DNA of 46,716 nucleotides from the NCBI GenBank assembly GCA_016192525.1, contig JACPTZ010000195.1, positions 1 through 46,716 on the forward strand. The letters run 5' to 3'. Under the pieces are notes generated by a model. It saw only the letters and a list, made by a program, of their open reading frames with translations, had not been told where the DNA came from and searched no databases. Positions within the stretch are counted from its first letter, which is position 1, and every line of letters begins with the position of its first letter. Both the position numbers and the translations under genes were made by a program. This stretch comes from Planctomycetota bacterium. GTDB lineage: Bacteria > Planctomycetota > MHYJ01 > JACPTZ01. Positions 25,884 to 33,878 of this stretch are shown one piece after another.

Positions 25884-26627
25884 CTATCCCTCCGGCCTCC
25901 CGCATACCCCAAGATAGAGCACTACGTCCGCCTCCGGGAGACGCAGCTCGCGGGCGACGTCACGCTCGAAGAAGCCCCCGAGCGGGAGGGTGCACAGGCC
26001 CAGACTCTCCGAGACGAGGCAGAGGTTCTGCATCAGGTGCCCCGCCTCGAGGAGCAGGAACCGGCGCGCCCGCGGGCCGTACTTCCGCTCCACCCGCGCC
26101 CCGTCCCCCACGAGCACCCAGAGGAGCCCTCCGCCGGTGAACTGGATCATCGACGGGATCCACCCCGCCCACCGCTCCCGGTCCGCCCCATCCACGATTC
26201 GCGAGAGATGGTGCCCGCGCCGGTCGTAGTGATATGCCCCGGTCTCCAGCCATCCCTCCGCCCACGAAACGACATAGAGCTCCAGCGCCTGGAGCCCGCC
26301 CCCGGAGGGGACCGGCCCGCGGTCGAGACCGGCGTTCACCCCGTGGGAGTGTTCGAGGATCCGCGCCACCGCGTCCACCGGGGGCAGGACAGGGGAGAGT
26401 TGCCGGTGGGATCGCCTGGCCCGCAGGGTCGCCTCAAGCGAGGTGAGCCGGCGCGGACGCGTCCGCGGCATCTCGACCTTCGGGTACCCCGCATACGAGC
26501 GGGCCTCGTGAATCACGCCGGCGGCCTCGACCCGCGCAATCCGGTCGCGAAACTCCGGATACGAGGTCCGATCCAGCTCCGTCCAGCGGAAGAAGAGGTC
26601 CGCGGCCTCGGGGGTGCGTTGAAACAT
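25884..26627 (-). CDS. SagB-type FMN dehydrogenase (nitroreductase superfamily)
   Basis: The 247-aa protein is a SagB/ThcOx-type dehydrogenase: LEATLRARRSHRQLSPVLPP (FMN-binding arginine region, near residues 63-82), PSGGGLQALELYVVSW (near 106-121), GAYHYDRRGHHLSRI, and the C-terminal EAGHLMQNLCLVSESLGLCTLPLGGFFE. In azole-peptide biosynthesis this FMN enzyme oxidises azolines made by the YcaO complex to thiazoles and oxazoles. It is the last gene of the minus-strand operon; its ATG lies 9 nt after the YcaO stop. Its presence supports azole formation and not only azoline formation. Confidence 0.88.
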   Translation of the reverse strand: MFQRTPEAADLFFRWTELDRTSYPEFRDRIARVEAAGVIHEARSYAGYPKVEMPRTRPRRLTSLEATLRARRSHRQLSPVLPPVDAVARILEHSHGVNAGLDRGPVPSGGGLQALELYVVSWAEGWLETGAYHYDRRGHHLSRIVDGADRERWAGWIPSMIQFTGGGLLWVLVGDGARVERKYGPRARRFLLLEAGHLMQNLCLVSESLGLCTLPLGGFFERDVARELRLPEADVVLYLGVCGRPEG

Positions 26628-26636
26628 GACGGCGCC

Positions 26637-27872
26637 TCATGGGAACGGGTGCGGTTCCATGTCCGCCCACTCCGCGAGACCGCGCGGGGCCCAGAGCGGA
26701 CCCCCGAGGAGCGGCATCGTGTGATGACCGTGGAGCGGCTGGAGACCCGGAACCACCACCTTCAGGACGTACCACTCCGGCGCCGCCGTCGCCACGGAGG
26801 GCGGCGTCACGATCCGGAAGAGGATCGGGCGATCGGGTCCGAGCCTCCGGCTCAGGACTTCGATCCCCTCGCGCTCCGCCGCGGGTCCGGACGATCGCGG
26901 CGGCGAGGCTCTCCGCAGAACGGTGCGCCCGAGCCGCTCCGGGAAGAGGGTGTAGAACAGGGCGTGATCCGCGAAGTCATTGGGGGATCGGGCCGCCTCC
27001 GCCGCCTCCGGTTTCCGGGCCTTGAGAAACCGGACGTAGTGCCATCCCTGAACGGCCTCGAGGAGGGCCTTTCGCCATGACGCCTCGCGCGTCTCGCGAC
27101 AGGCGGCCCCCGCGCAGAAAAGCCACCCCTCGCGGTCTTCGCCCTCGACGGTGATGATCGTGACGTGCGCGCTGAACGGCGAATCGACCCGATAGAACCG
27201 GTACTTCATATGGGGTCGGACGACTCGTCTTCGCGTGTCTTCGCCGAGGATCTCGAACACCGATTCCGCCGACCACTCTTCCAGACGGTATCGTTTCCAC
27301 CACGCCCCGATGATCCCGTCCCGCTCAATCACCTCCTGAAGGCCGCGGAGGAGGACCGGGTCTCCCCACCGGCCGCACGAAAGGCCGGTCGAGATCGAGG
27401 GGCCGAGTCGATGAAAGCCCTCCGCGCGCGGGAACAGGAATCCGAACTCTTCCGGGACCCAGACCGCCCCGCCGGTGAGGGCCTCCCGAAAGGCGATCCA
27501 CCGGCAGACCGTGTCGCGCCGGAAAGGGTGGAAGGGAAAGCCCGGCTGGGCGTACTGCTCCGCGTGGAAGAGCACCCACCGGTCGGACGGGACCGCCGGC
27601 TCGATCCCTCTCCACGTCTCCCAGGAGGCCTCGATGACGCGATCCTCCGCCAGCGGGCTCGTGTGGAATCGTTCGATCGCCTCGCCGAGACAGGCCAGAC
27701 GGGCGTCCTCCGGCGTCCAGCCCGCCCCTCCGACGTGAATCACGTCGCCCCGCGTCCCGATCGGCGCGAGCGAACCGGCCCAGAGCGACGCGTCCGGGTC
27801 CTGCGCCCGCACCGGCGGCGCCCCGAGGGTGACGAAAAGCCCCGTGTAGGGGTTGTCCAGTCGACAGTCCAC
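26637..27872 (-). CDS. YcaO-domain azoline-forming cyclodehydratase (SagD-like)
   Basis: The start is GTG 27872 with AGGAG upstream. The 411-aa protein has YcaO ATP-binding signatures CLGEAIERFH (about residues 61-70) and LLRGLQEVIERDGIIGAWW (about 174-192), then SWRKALLEAVQGWHYVRF. It ends PHPFP, the C-terminal PxPxP feature typical of azoline-forming YcaO enzymes. Such proteins use ATP to cyclise Cys, Ser or Thr onto the preceding amide, working with a leader-binding partner (here the gene at 28114-29007). A 241-bp repeat-containing gap separates it from that partner. Substrate is inferred to be the Cys/Thr string of the first gene of the operon. Confidence 0.9.
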   Translation of the reverse strand: MDCRLDNPYTGLFVTLGAPPVRAQDPDASLWAGSLAPIGTRGDVIHVGGAGWTPEDARLACLGEAIERFHTSPLAEDRVIEASWETWRGIEPAVPSDRWVLFHAEQYAQPGFPFHPFRRDTVCRWIAFREALTGGAVWVPEEFGFLFPRAEGFHRLGPSISTGLSCGRWGDPVLLRGLQEVIERDGIIGAWWKRYRLEEWSAESVFEILGEDTRRRVVRPHMKYRFYRVDSPFSAHVTIITVEGEDREGWLFCAGAACRETREASWRKALLEAVQGWHYVRFLKARKPEAAEAARSPNDFADHALFYTLFPERLGRTVLRRASPPRSSGPAAEREGIEVLSRRLGPDRPILFRIVTPPSVATAAPEWYVLKVVVPGLQPLHGHHTMPLLGGPLWAPRGLAEWADMEPHPFP

Positions 27873-27907
27873 CGGGCGCTCCTGGTCCTGCTACGTTACC
27901 CTGAAAC

Positions 27908-28032
27908 TGTCATCTCGAGGCCGCCCGCAGGCGGCCGAGGGATCTGGATGCACGGGGCCGATCCCCAAGGATGCCGTGCCGCGTCCAGATCCCTCGCTCC
28001 GCGCCCTGCGGGGCGCTTCGCTCGGGATGACA
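27908..28032. repeat. Modular inverted-repeat element, copy 2, inside the TOMM operon
   Basis: TGTCATC (27908) and GGATGACA (28025-28032) bound nested arms GAGGGATCTGGA / TCCAGATCCCTC. It is related by its ends to the ATTGTCATCCTGAGC family. It occupies the 241-bp gap between the cyclodehydratase-partner and YcaO genes. Confidence 0.7.
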
Positions 28033-28113
28033 AATCTTCGCGCTTCTCGAAAGCCGGTACTTTGATCCGGAGATGATGTCGGCACATCTTGACCCTATTC
28101 ACGGGCATCGGGC

Positions 28114-29007
28114 TCAGCTCATTCTCCCCCCACCCCCATGGCCGTCCGGGCAGTCGGGATCGATGAAGACGGGATAGGCCGTGACCTCGAGGGCGTCGTT
28201 CTCGACGACGTGCAGTCGGTAGAGGGCCGACTGCTCGGGATTCTCGCGAAGCATCCGGATCTTCCAGCGGACGAGCCCGGCGACTACCTCCTCGCCTCCG
28301 GCCGGAAAAGGGATCGGGACGATCGGCTCACCGCGGGCCGTGTGGTCAAGCAGGCCATCGTAGATCTCGGGCGCCGGGGAGAGTCGATGGAAGTGCCGGT
28401 AGAGGCAGGTCAGACAGGGACCCGCCTCGGGCAGAAAGACCGGTCCCACCAGGGCGCGGTTCATCGGGCCGGTGGTCGCCCAGAGCAGGGCGGAGCCCTC
28501 CGCCCGGCATCGCCGGCCGGTCGCCAGGGCGGCGGCGTAGTCCAGCCGGTCCTGTGACATGACTACGAGGGTCCGTTCCCGCGACGCGTGTCCCCCGGGC
28601 GAAGAGGACGCCGAGGCGAGGCCGGGGACCGGTCCCGGCCCTGGGTCCAACGGCACGGTGAGCGGCGGGTCGCGCAGTCTCTCGTACACGGGGCCCTGGC
28701 CCTCGAGTCGCACCTGCCACGGGACGCCGCTCGAGACGGGCGCCGGCGGACCGTCCAGCAGGACCCGTTCGCCGTAGAGACGATCGAGGACCTCCCGGGC
28801 GTGCGATCGATGGCCTTCTTCGATCTCCCCGATCAGCCCCTCGATCTCGTGGCCGCCGTCGCACTGTCCGAGCAGGCCAGGCAGCCACCGCTCGACTCCA
28901 TCGCCGGCGATCGTGTAGCGGAAATCCTCGCCGGCAACGAGGCGGACGGCGCCGGGATCGCGGAGGATCGTGAAGGGGAGGGAGAGCCGGGGCCGCCGGG
29001 TCGTCAT
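28114..29007 (-). CDS. TOMM cyclodehydratase partner with leader-binding RRE domain (SagC-like)
   Basis: ATG 29007 (MTTRRPRLSLPFTILRDP) is chosen because the longer frame overlaps the upstream gene out of character. The 297-aa product has an N-terminal winged-helix RRE-like region (about residues 8-86), which in this family grips the precursor leader. An E1-like region follows with TLVVMSQDRLDY, ALLWATTGPMNRALVGPVFLPEAGPCLTCLYRHF (CxxC at 198-201), and a tail YPVFIDPDCPDGHGGG. Family members usually have a second CxxC in that tail; here only Cys286 remains, with His290 nearby as a possible zinc ligand. It should present the substrate to the YcaO protein. It lies 11 nt after the SRPBCC gene. 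Confidence 0.85.
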   Translation of the reverse strand: MTTRRPRLSLPFTILRDPGAVRLVAGEDFRYTIAGDGVERWLPGLLGQCDGGHEIEGLIGEIEEGHRSHAREVLDRLYGERVLLDGPPAPVSSGVPWQVRLEGQGPVYERLRDPPLTVPLDPGPGPVPGLASASSSPGGHASRERTLVVMSQDRLDYAAALATGRRCRAEGSALLWATTGPMNRALVGPVFLPEAGPCLTCLYRHFHRLSPAPEIYDGLLDHTARGEPIVPIPFPAGGEEVVAGLVRWKIRMLRENPEQSALYRLHVVENDALEVTAYPVFIDPDCPDGHGGGGRMS

Positions 29008-29018
29008 CGGGAGAGCGG

Positions 29019-29711
29019 TCAATGGGGACCCGTCTCGGCGAGGCGTCGCCGGACCGCCTCGACGGCGGTCCCCGCCTGCGAGAGGAGCACGTTGTTCACG
29101 AGAAAGTCGGGGGTGCCATCGACCTTCACTTCCAGGGCGTAGACGATCAGCGTCGTCTCCCCCTTGGTTCCGATCGGCCGGATCGACCACCTCCCCCGAT
29201 TGGTCGTGATGGGAGGCGATGCTTCGTCCCACGAGGCGCGGCGTTCCTCCGGGGTCTCCCGGTGCAGGATGCGCGCGTCCACGGGGAAATTTCGAAGCCG
29301 GGATGTGATCTCGCCGGTCAGACGGACCTCCCCCGCCGGAGTGCGCTCCACTCCGCTGATTCGCATGTCCCAGAGGTCCGAGGAAAAGATGTCGCCGAAG
29401 TGCTCGTAGTCGATGACGACGGCCCAGACGCGGTCAGGCGGGGACGGCAGCACGCAGGAGGAGAGCACCTCCGTACCGCCCTCCGCCGTTCGGTGGAGGT
29501 GGGCCACAACGCCCTGCTCCGGCGACGACGCGAGGCGCTCGTCGACATCAGCCCACGTTCCCCGGACCCAGACGACTCCCGCCACGACGACACAGATCGC
29601 CAGAACGGCGACGACGGCAAAGCGTCGAATCCGCACGATCTCGAGGCCCGGCGGGGGCGGGGGCTCGTCGGTCGGTGGAGGGGGAGGGAGCGGGCTGTCG
29701 GGAGTCGTCAT
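29019..29711 (-). CDS. Membrane-anchored SRPBCC/START-like protein
   Basis: The 230-aa protein has a Pro-rich cytoplasmic start (SPLPPPPPTDEPPPPPG), one membrane helix at about residues 31-50 (FAVVAVLAICVVVAGVVWV), and then a single SRPBCC-like ligand-binding domain. That domain includes VLPSPPDRVWAVVIDYEHFGDIFSSDLWDMRI, LTGEITSRLRNFPVDARI and LIVYALEVKVDGTPDFLVNNVLLSQAGTAVEAVRRRL. Such domains bind hydrophobic ligands or act in polyketide-cyclase-like roles. Sitting 6 nt after the Cys-string gene and 11 nt before the RRE gene, it is surely co-transcribed with the TOMM enzymes. An immunity, maturation or lipid-binding role is possible but not shown. Confidence 0.75.
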   Translation of the reverse strand: MTTPDSPLPPPPPTDEPPPPPGLEIVRIRRFAVVAVLAICVVVAGVVWVRGTWADVDERLASSPEQGVVAHLHRTAEGGTEVLSSCVLPSPPDRVWAVVIDYEHFGDIFSSDLWDMRISGVERTPAGEVRLTGEITSRLRNFPVDARILHRETPEERRASWDEASPPITTNRGRWSIRPIGTKGETTLIVYALEVKVDGTPDFLVNNVLLSQAGTAVEAVRRRLAETGPH

Positions 29712-29717
29712 GGGATC

Positions 29718-30410
29718 CTACCAGTTCCCGATACAGAATCTGATCATGAAATAGGAGGGGACGGCTCCGACCAGAGACCCGATGAACCCCCGAAGCGCGA
29801 TGCTCCCCAGGGCGTCCATGGCGGCCCCAGGGTCGGGCAGGTCGGAACTTCGAGCCACGGAGAAATAGCCGATGGCCGCGGCGACCAGTTGGAGCACGGG
29901 GAAGCCGACCGCGAGAGCCCCTATGCCCCACCAGACTCCCGCGAGAATCCCCACCGTCGGCGGAATGACGAGCGTGAGGCCCAGCAACCACCGCCAATAA
30001 GTCTGGGTGGCGCGGCGACGGGACTCCCACGTCGCCTGCTTCCGCGCCGCCTCTTGTTCTCTCCTCCGGAGCAGCTTCCTCTGGGCCTCTTCGTCGGAGA
30101 GTTCGGCTTCCGGGATTCCGCCGGGAAGCGGTGTCGAGCCCGGGGCGAGGGGCTTGGCGGTCAACGGGGGGGCCGACGTGGCCACTTGGACGATCCCGAT
30201 GCCCACGGTCGCGGCGGCGGCGAGTCCGACGAGGATGAACAGGCAGCAGGTGCAGCAGCAGCAGGTCGTGCAACAGCCGCCGGCGAGGATCACGGGGCGG
30301 GAACGCCGTTCGGGAGGGTGGGCGATGATCCTCGGAGCCGCGTGCTCGTGGCAGCGGCCTCCGCAGGGGGGCCCGGTCCGGCCGCCGACGTCGGGACGCG
30401 CCGCGTCCAT
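29718..30410 (-). CDS. Membrane protein with streptolysin-S-like Cys/Thr string (candidate TOMM substrate)
   Basis: ATG 30410 has GGAGGAG at 6 nt and a near-consensus promoter, so it is the first gene of the operon. The 230-aa product has a hydrophilic N-terminus (about residues 1-43, with CGGRCHEH at 16-23), then AGG and an unbroken 11-residue run of Cys and Thr at 46-56 (CCTTCCCCTCC: eight Cys, three Thr). A membrane segment LFILVGLAAAATVGIGIVQVA follows at once. A charged stretch (about 96-133) and further hydrophobic segments (WLLGLTLVIPPTVGILAGVWW and beyond) follow. The GG-then-Cys/Thr layout closely resembles the streptolysin S precursor core, and the genes behind it encode homologues of its modifying enzymes. 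Unusually, the string is fused to a multi-pass membrane domain. An unmodified membrane-proximal cysteine string is the alternative. Confidence 0.72.
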   Translation of the reverse strand: MDAARPDVGGRTGPPCGGRCHEHAAPRIIAHPPERRSRPVILAGGCCTTCCCCTCCLFILVGLAAAATVGIGIVQVATSAPPLTAKPLAPGSTPLPGGIPEAELSDEEAQRKLLRRREQEAARKQATWESRRRATQTYWRWLLGLTLVIPPTVGILAGVWWGIGALAVGFPVLQLVAAAIGYFSVARSSDLPDPGAAMDALGSIALRGFIGSLVGAVPSYFMIRFCIGNW

Positions 30411-30431
30411 GAGCGACTCCTCCGGGGGCGG

Positions 30432-30460
30432 ATTGTAGCGGTCGAGTCTGACCCGGTCAA
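30432..30460 (-). promoter_or_regulatory. Near-consensus promoter of the TOMM-like operon
   Basis: On the minus strand TTGACC (30455-30460), a 17-bp spacer and TACAAT (30432-30437) predict transcription from about 30425. The leader of about 15 nt holds the GGAGGAG Shine-Dalgarno (30417-30423). Confidence 0.75.
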
Positions 30461-30613
30461 TCTTTCCCTCCCATCCCCTGCGAATCAGGCAGTGGGGGCA
30501 CGCCGGCGGGAGAGCGGCGGCACCTCGGGGTGCCGGTGGAGGCTCGCTGGTCGGCGCGGCCGCAGCGAGGGGACGGTTCTCGCGAGTGCCGTGCCTTGTT
30601 CTGAAAATAGCCC

Positions 30614-30645
30614 TTGACCCAGCCCATCATCATCATCATCATAAT
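30614..30645 (+). promoter_or_regulatory. Promoter with a CAT-triplet tract in its spacer
   Basis: TTGACC (30614-30619) and CATAAT (30640-30645) are separated by 20 bp that include five of six tandem CAT triplets (30625-30642). Loss of one triplet would give the optimal 17-bp spacer. The downstream start is ATG 30699. The rest of the divergent region 30461-30613 shows no gene. Confidence 0.5.
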
Positions 30646-30698
30646 GACGGCTCGTCAGCGTGACCGGGTGGGCAGACCCTCATTCACGGAGGCGGGCC

Positions 30699-32078
30699 AT
30701 GGGTGCGAGGAGGAGGGCGGGTGTTCTGGTGTCGGCGGTGCTGGCAGGGATGATGTTCGCGGGGGCCGGATCGGCATCCGCGCAGACCCCGGGCACCGGG
30801 GATATCGTGATCATCGGAGCGGACCTGTCCGGCCACTGGGAATTCGAGATGGCGGTGCTCGTGAAGTCGGATCCGTCCATCGGCGACCTGTTCACCGGCT
30901 CGTTCGACGTGACCGGCGGGGTTCCCACCTACTCGGGCGACGGCACCTTCAACGGGCTTCCCGCCACCATCAGCGGAGACGGCGCCGTCGATTCGGCCGA
31001 CGGGACCACGATTATCCTATCCGATCACATCGCCGCGACCGACTCGAGGACGCGGTTCGACGCCACGCTGATGTCGGGCGTCTTCGGGACCGGCACGTTC
31101 GAGGGCGGGACGCTGGACGGTCAGCAGAGCTGGTCGGGGGTGTTCAAGATAACGATCACGCGTCCGCCGACGCAATCGCCGGCCGAGCAGATCGAAAGCG
31201 CGTTTCAGACGGCGGCCCAGAACATGAGCGACACCGTGGCGACCAGCCGCGATGGCTTCGACCGGATTCTGTCGTCTGTGCAGCTCCAGCTCGCGCTCGC
31301 TTTCACAGGTCCGCAAATCCGCAAGATCGCGAAGCAAGCAGACGACTACCTGCGGCAGGTTCGCGAGGACGGCTTTCGGCAGCTCGATCGTGACAGCGCC
31401 GGATTCCGGAGTGCTGCCCGGGCCATCATTGACCTTGCTCCTTCCGATGCTCGTCCTGAATTGCGACGACTTGCCGGAGAGCGGGCAGGTGAGCTTGGAC
31501 GAACTCTCTCCATATCGAAGGTTTCGATCGCAAGGGATGCTCACGGAGGGAAGATGCTCCTCCAGGAAAGGAAGAAGGACGCGGTCAAGATCAAGGAGAA
31601 GGAGAAGCGTGAACTCCTCCAACTGTTCAATGTGCTTGCGTTCGCGCGCTTCGGGACGCACGGCGCCACTACGAATGCGTTGAGAGCGGCGCAGGACTTT
31701 CTGCAGAAGATGATGGACGCATTCGACAAGGCGGAGGAACTTCCAACTGAGGACTTGAAGGTTCTAAAAGTGCTTTTGGGAGGAGGCAAGTTCACGAATC
31801 CTGACGAGGAACTCCCCGGTCTTCTGAAGTTGGTCGACAAGCGAGCACAGGCAGAACCGAACAACCGCGTCGATCCAGATGGAGCCGACGCCAAAGGAGT
31901 GGCCAGGATGTTGTTTCGCCAGTTCGGCATTCCGTTCGGCGACGATGACATCAATCAACTTGCGCGCAAGCTCGCCGAGGCGTTCAACGCGAAAGTCAGT
32001 CGGGACCAGGCGAAGGAGAAAGCGAACGTCCTGGGAAGTCTGCTGACGAGGATTAAGGAGTTCCTCGGTGACCCGTAG
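30699..32078 (+). CDS. Secreted protein of unknown function
   Basis: ATG 30699 has GGAGG at 7 nt and gives a clear signal peptide, MGARRRAGVLVSAVLAGMMFAGAGSASAQ. The mature 430-aa region starts with a Gly/Thr-rich beta domain (FTGSFDVTGGVPTYSGDGTFNGLPATISGDGAVDSADGTTIILSDH...GTGTFEGGTLDGQQSWSGVF). It then becomes alpha-helical and charged from about residue 165 onward (QLALAFTGPQIRKIAKQADDYLRQV, RKKDAVKIKEKEKRELLQLF). I recognise no family. The downstream half looks less GC-biased than the first. The following gene is 45 bp away on the same strand. Its promoter contains the CAT-triplet tract. Confidence 0.7.
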   Translation: MGARRRAGVLVSAVLAGMMFAGAGSASAQTPGTGDIVIIGADLSGHWEFEMAVLVKSDPSIGDLFTGSFDVTGGVPTYSGDGTFNGLPATISGDGAVDSADGTTIILSDHIAATDSRTRFDATLMSGVFGTGTFEGGTLDGQQSWSGVFKITITRPPTQSPAEQIESAFQTAAQNMSDTVATSRDGFDRILSSVQLQLALAFTGPQIRKIAKQADDYLRQVREDGFRQLDRDSAGFRSAARAIIDLAPSDARPELRRLAGERAGELGRTLSISKVSIARDAHGGKMLLQERKKDAVKIKEKEKRELLQLFNVLAFARFGTHGATTNALRAAQDFLQKMMDAFDKAEELPTEDLKVLKVLLGGGKFTNPDEELPGLLKLVDKRAQAEPNNRVDPDGADAKGVARMLFRQFGIPFGDDDINQLARKLAEAFNAKVSRDQAKEKANVLGSLLTRIKEFLGDP

Positions 32079-32122
32079 ATTCGCCGTGTCGGCAGATCGA
32101 TGAGCTTGGTCGGAGGTAAGCC

Positions 32123-33769
32123 GTGGATTGTCGCCGCAGTCTTTGGGCGGGCATGGGCGTCCTGGGAATCGCGGTTGTCGCTTGGACGCGCTGGTCTTCG
32201 GACACTTCTGTTCGTCCGCACGAATCCGAGTTGCTTGTCCCGTCGGCAATACCTCCGCGCGGTGTCGATGATGCCGGCCACTCCACTTCGGCTTCTCAAG
32301 TATCGCCATCCTCTACCTCCGCCGAACCTGCACCCTCGTTCGATTCGCTGATTGAGACTATCCGGTCAGGTAGGGTCCGCAAGGACAGATGGGGCCGCAA
32401 CTCTCCGTGGGAAGGGCTGAAGACCCGCTGGCTCAATGCGGCGCCTGATGCCGGACGTCTCGCTCTGTCTCGTCTGGGGGAACCGGGAAAGCAACCCGAG
32501 GAGCTTCGGTTTCTGGCCGAGGTTGCCGTCGACTCCGGGCTGGCTGACTTGAGGGATGGGGTGCTGGCGTGGTTGCCCAACGCTCCACGGGAAATCGACC
32601 AATACGTGCTCGAATACCTCACGCTTCGGCAGTGGGATCTGGGCGAAACCGTGCGGGAGAAGATAGGGGCCATACTCCTCGCGGATGCGGAAACACTTGC
32701 GCGGCAGGATGATGGTCACGAGATCCGGCTGGCTCCCGTGTGGGCCGCTCTCTTGACTCGAGACGATTCCTTTGGCCCACCTCTCCTGAGGATACTGTCG
32801 TCTGCCTGTAGTCCGCGCATGCAGAAGACCTGCCTCGAGGTGTTGGCATCCGCCCCGACCGAGCGACGCGTTCCGCTCATTAAAGCGCTGATGGGCAGGA
32901 TAGGCGAAGGCTCTCCCCTGAGGTATCGTCTGCTTGATGCGATGGCGACGTCACAGTGGCAGGGGATAGTGCAGGAAAACGTGGGTACGCTGCTGACGGA
33001 CGCTGAAGAATCGAGGTCCGCCGACCGATCCGCGCTCGCCTCACTCGAAAGAGCGATGGTCTACTATCGCGACGTCATGCCGAGCATCTCTGACCCTGTA
33101 CTCCGAGAGAAGATGCAGGTGCTGGCGACGTGGAGCACCGCCAGCCATGCCGGGAGAGTAGGTGTTCCCAGCGGGATTGTGTCCGTGTTGAGGGAATTCG
33201 CCGTTCGGTTTGACTCGGAAATTGGCCGAGGCGATTTCGCGGAGGTGCGCACGATTGCGTCGGCTCTCCCTTCCCTTGCGCCTGCGGAACGGGTGGCGAT
33301 TCTGACCGGCCTGTCGACTAGGCCCGGCAGTCTGAACGCCTTCGGTGTCGTGAAGGACGCTGCTTCCTCTGACCCCGACGAAGGCGTGCGTGGCGAGGCC
33401 GTGACCTTGCTAGGGTACTTCCGTTTCCCGAGCTATTCGGTTCCTCTCTTGGAGTCCATCGCCTTGGGCGATTCGTCGACGGATGTTCGCAGGTCGGCAA
33501 TCCGCGGATTCGCTCTGCACTTGAGTGGCTTTGGGAGCGAATCGGTGGATCCGAGTTCTTCCAAGGCTCAGGAACGTGAACAGATCAAGTCGGTCATGTT
33601 CCGCCTTTTGCACGGCGACCAGCGAGAGGAAGTCCTTCGCGAAATCAAGGACACCCTGACCACGTGGTTCCCTGACGACCCGAATGTTCAGGCTGCACTG
33701 CTTGTCGCGCCATCCGCTCCGGAGGGGAAGGAAGCGGCTGGTGTTGGACCTATCCCCGGGGATGAATGA
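32123..33769 (+). CDS. Membrane-anchored HEAT-like repeat protein
   Basis: The start is GTG 32123 (GGAGG about 8 nt upstream), giving 548 aa. One N-terminal membrane segment (LWAGMGVLGIAVVAWTRW) is followed by a Ser/Pro-rich linker and a long all-helical region. Its spacing recalls HEAT/armadillo repeats, for example RFLAEVAVDSGLADLRDGVLAWLP and the later DPDEGVRGEAVTLLGYFRFPSYSVPLLESIALGDSSTDVRRSAIRGFA. No catalytic motif is seen. It probably acts as a scaffold on the outer face of the membrane together with the secreted protein upstream; that link rests only on adjacency. A decayed transposase lies directly downstream. Confidence 0.65.
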   Translation: MDCRRSLWAGMGVLGIAVVAWTRWSSDTSVRPHESELLVPSAIPPRGVDDAGHSTSASQVSPSSTSAEPAPSFDSLIETIRSGRVRKDRWGRNSPWEGLKTRWLNAAPDAGRLALSRLGEPGKQPEELRFLAEVAVDSGLADLRDGVLAWLPNAPREIDQYVLEYLTLRQWDLGETVREKIGAILLADAETLARQDDGHEIRLAPVWAALLTRDDSFGPPLLRILSSACSPRMQKTCLEVLASAPTERRVPLIKALMGRIGEGSPLRYRLLDAMATSQWQGIVQENVGTLLTDAEESRSADRSALASLERAMVYYRDVMPSISDPVLREKMQVLATWSTASHAGRVGVPSGIVSVLREFAVRFDSEIGRGDFAEVRTIASALPSLAPAERVAILTGLSTRPGSLNAFGVVKDAASSDPDEGVRGEAVTLLGYFRFPSYSVPLLESIALGDSSTDVRRSAIRGFALHLSGFGSESVDPSSSKAQEREQIKSVMFRLLHGDQREEVLREIKDTLTTWFPDDPNVQAALLVAPSAPEGKEAAGVGPIPGDE

Positions 33770-33878
33770 CGATCGACTCGCGGAGTCGGGGAAGTGGTTC
33801 GGGGCCGGAGTGATGGAATCTGTCAGACGAGATGGACTGCGTTTCGCACCAGCGTGGCGCGCTGTACGCGCGGATGCC

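Noticed and set aside
30457-30642. A minus-strand 61-aa frame starting with six Met codons
   Set aside because: The Met run is only the complement of the CAT-triplet tract, and the rest has no protein-like features and no ribosome site.
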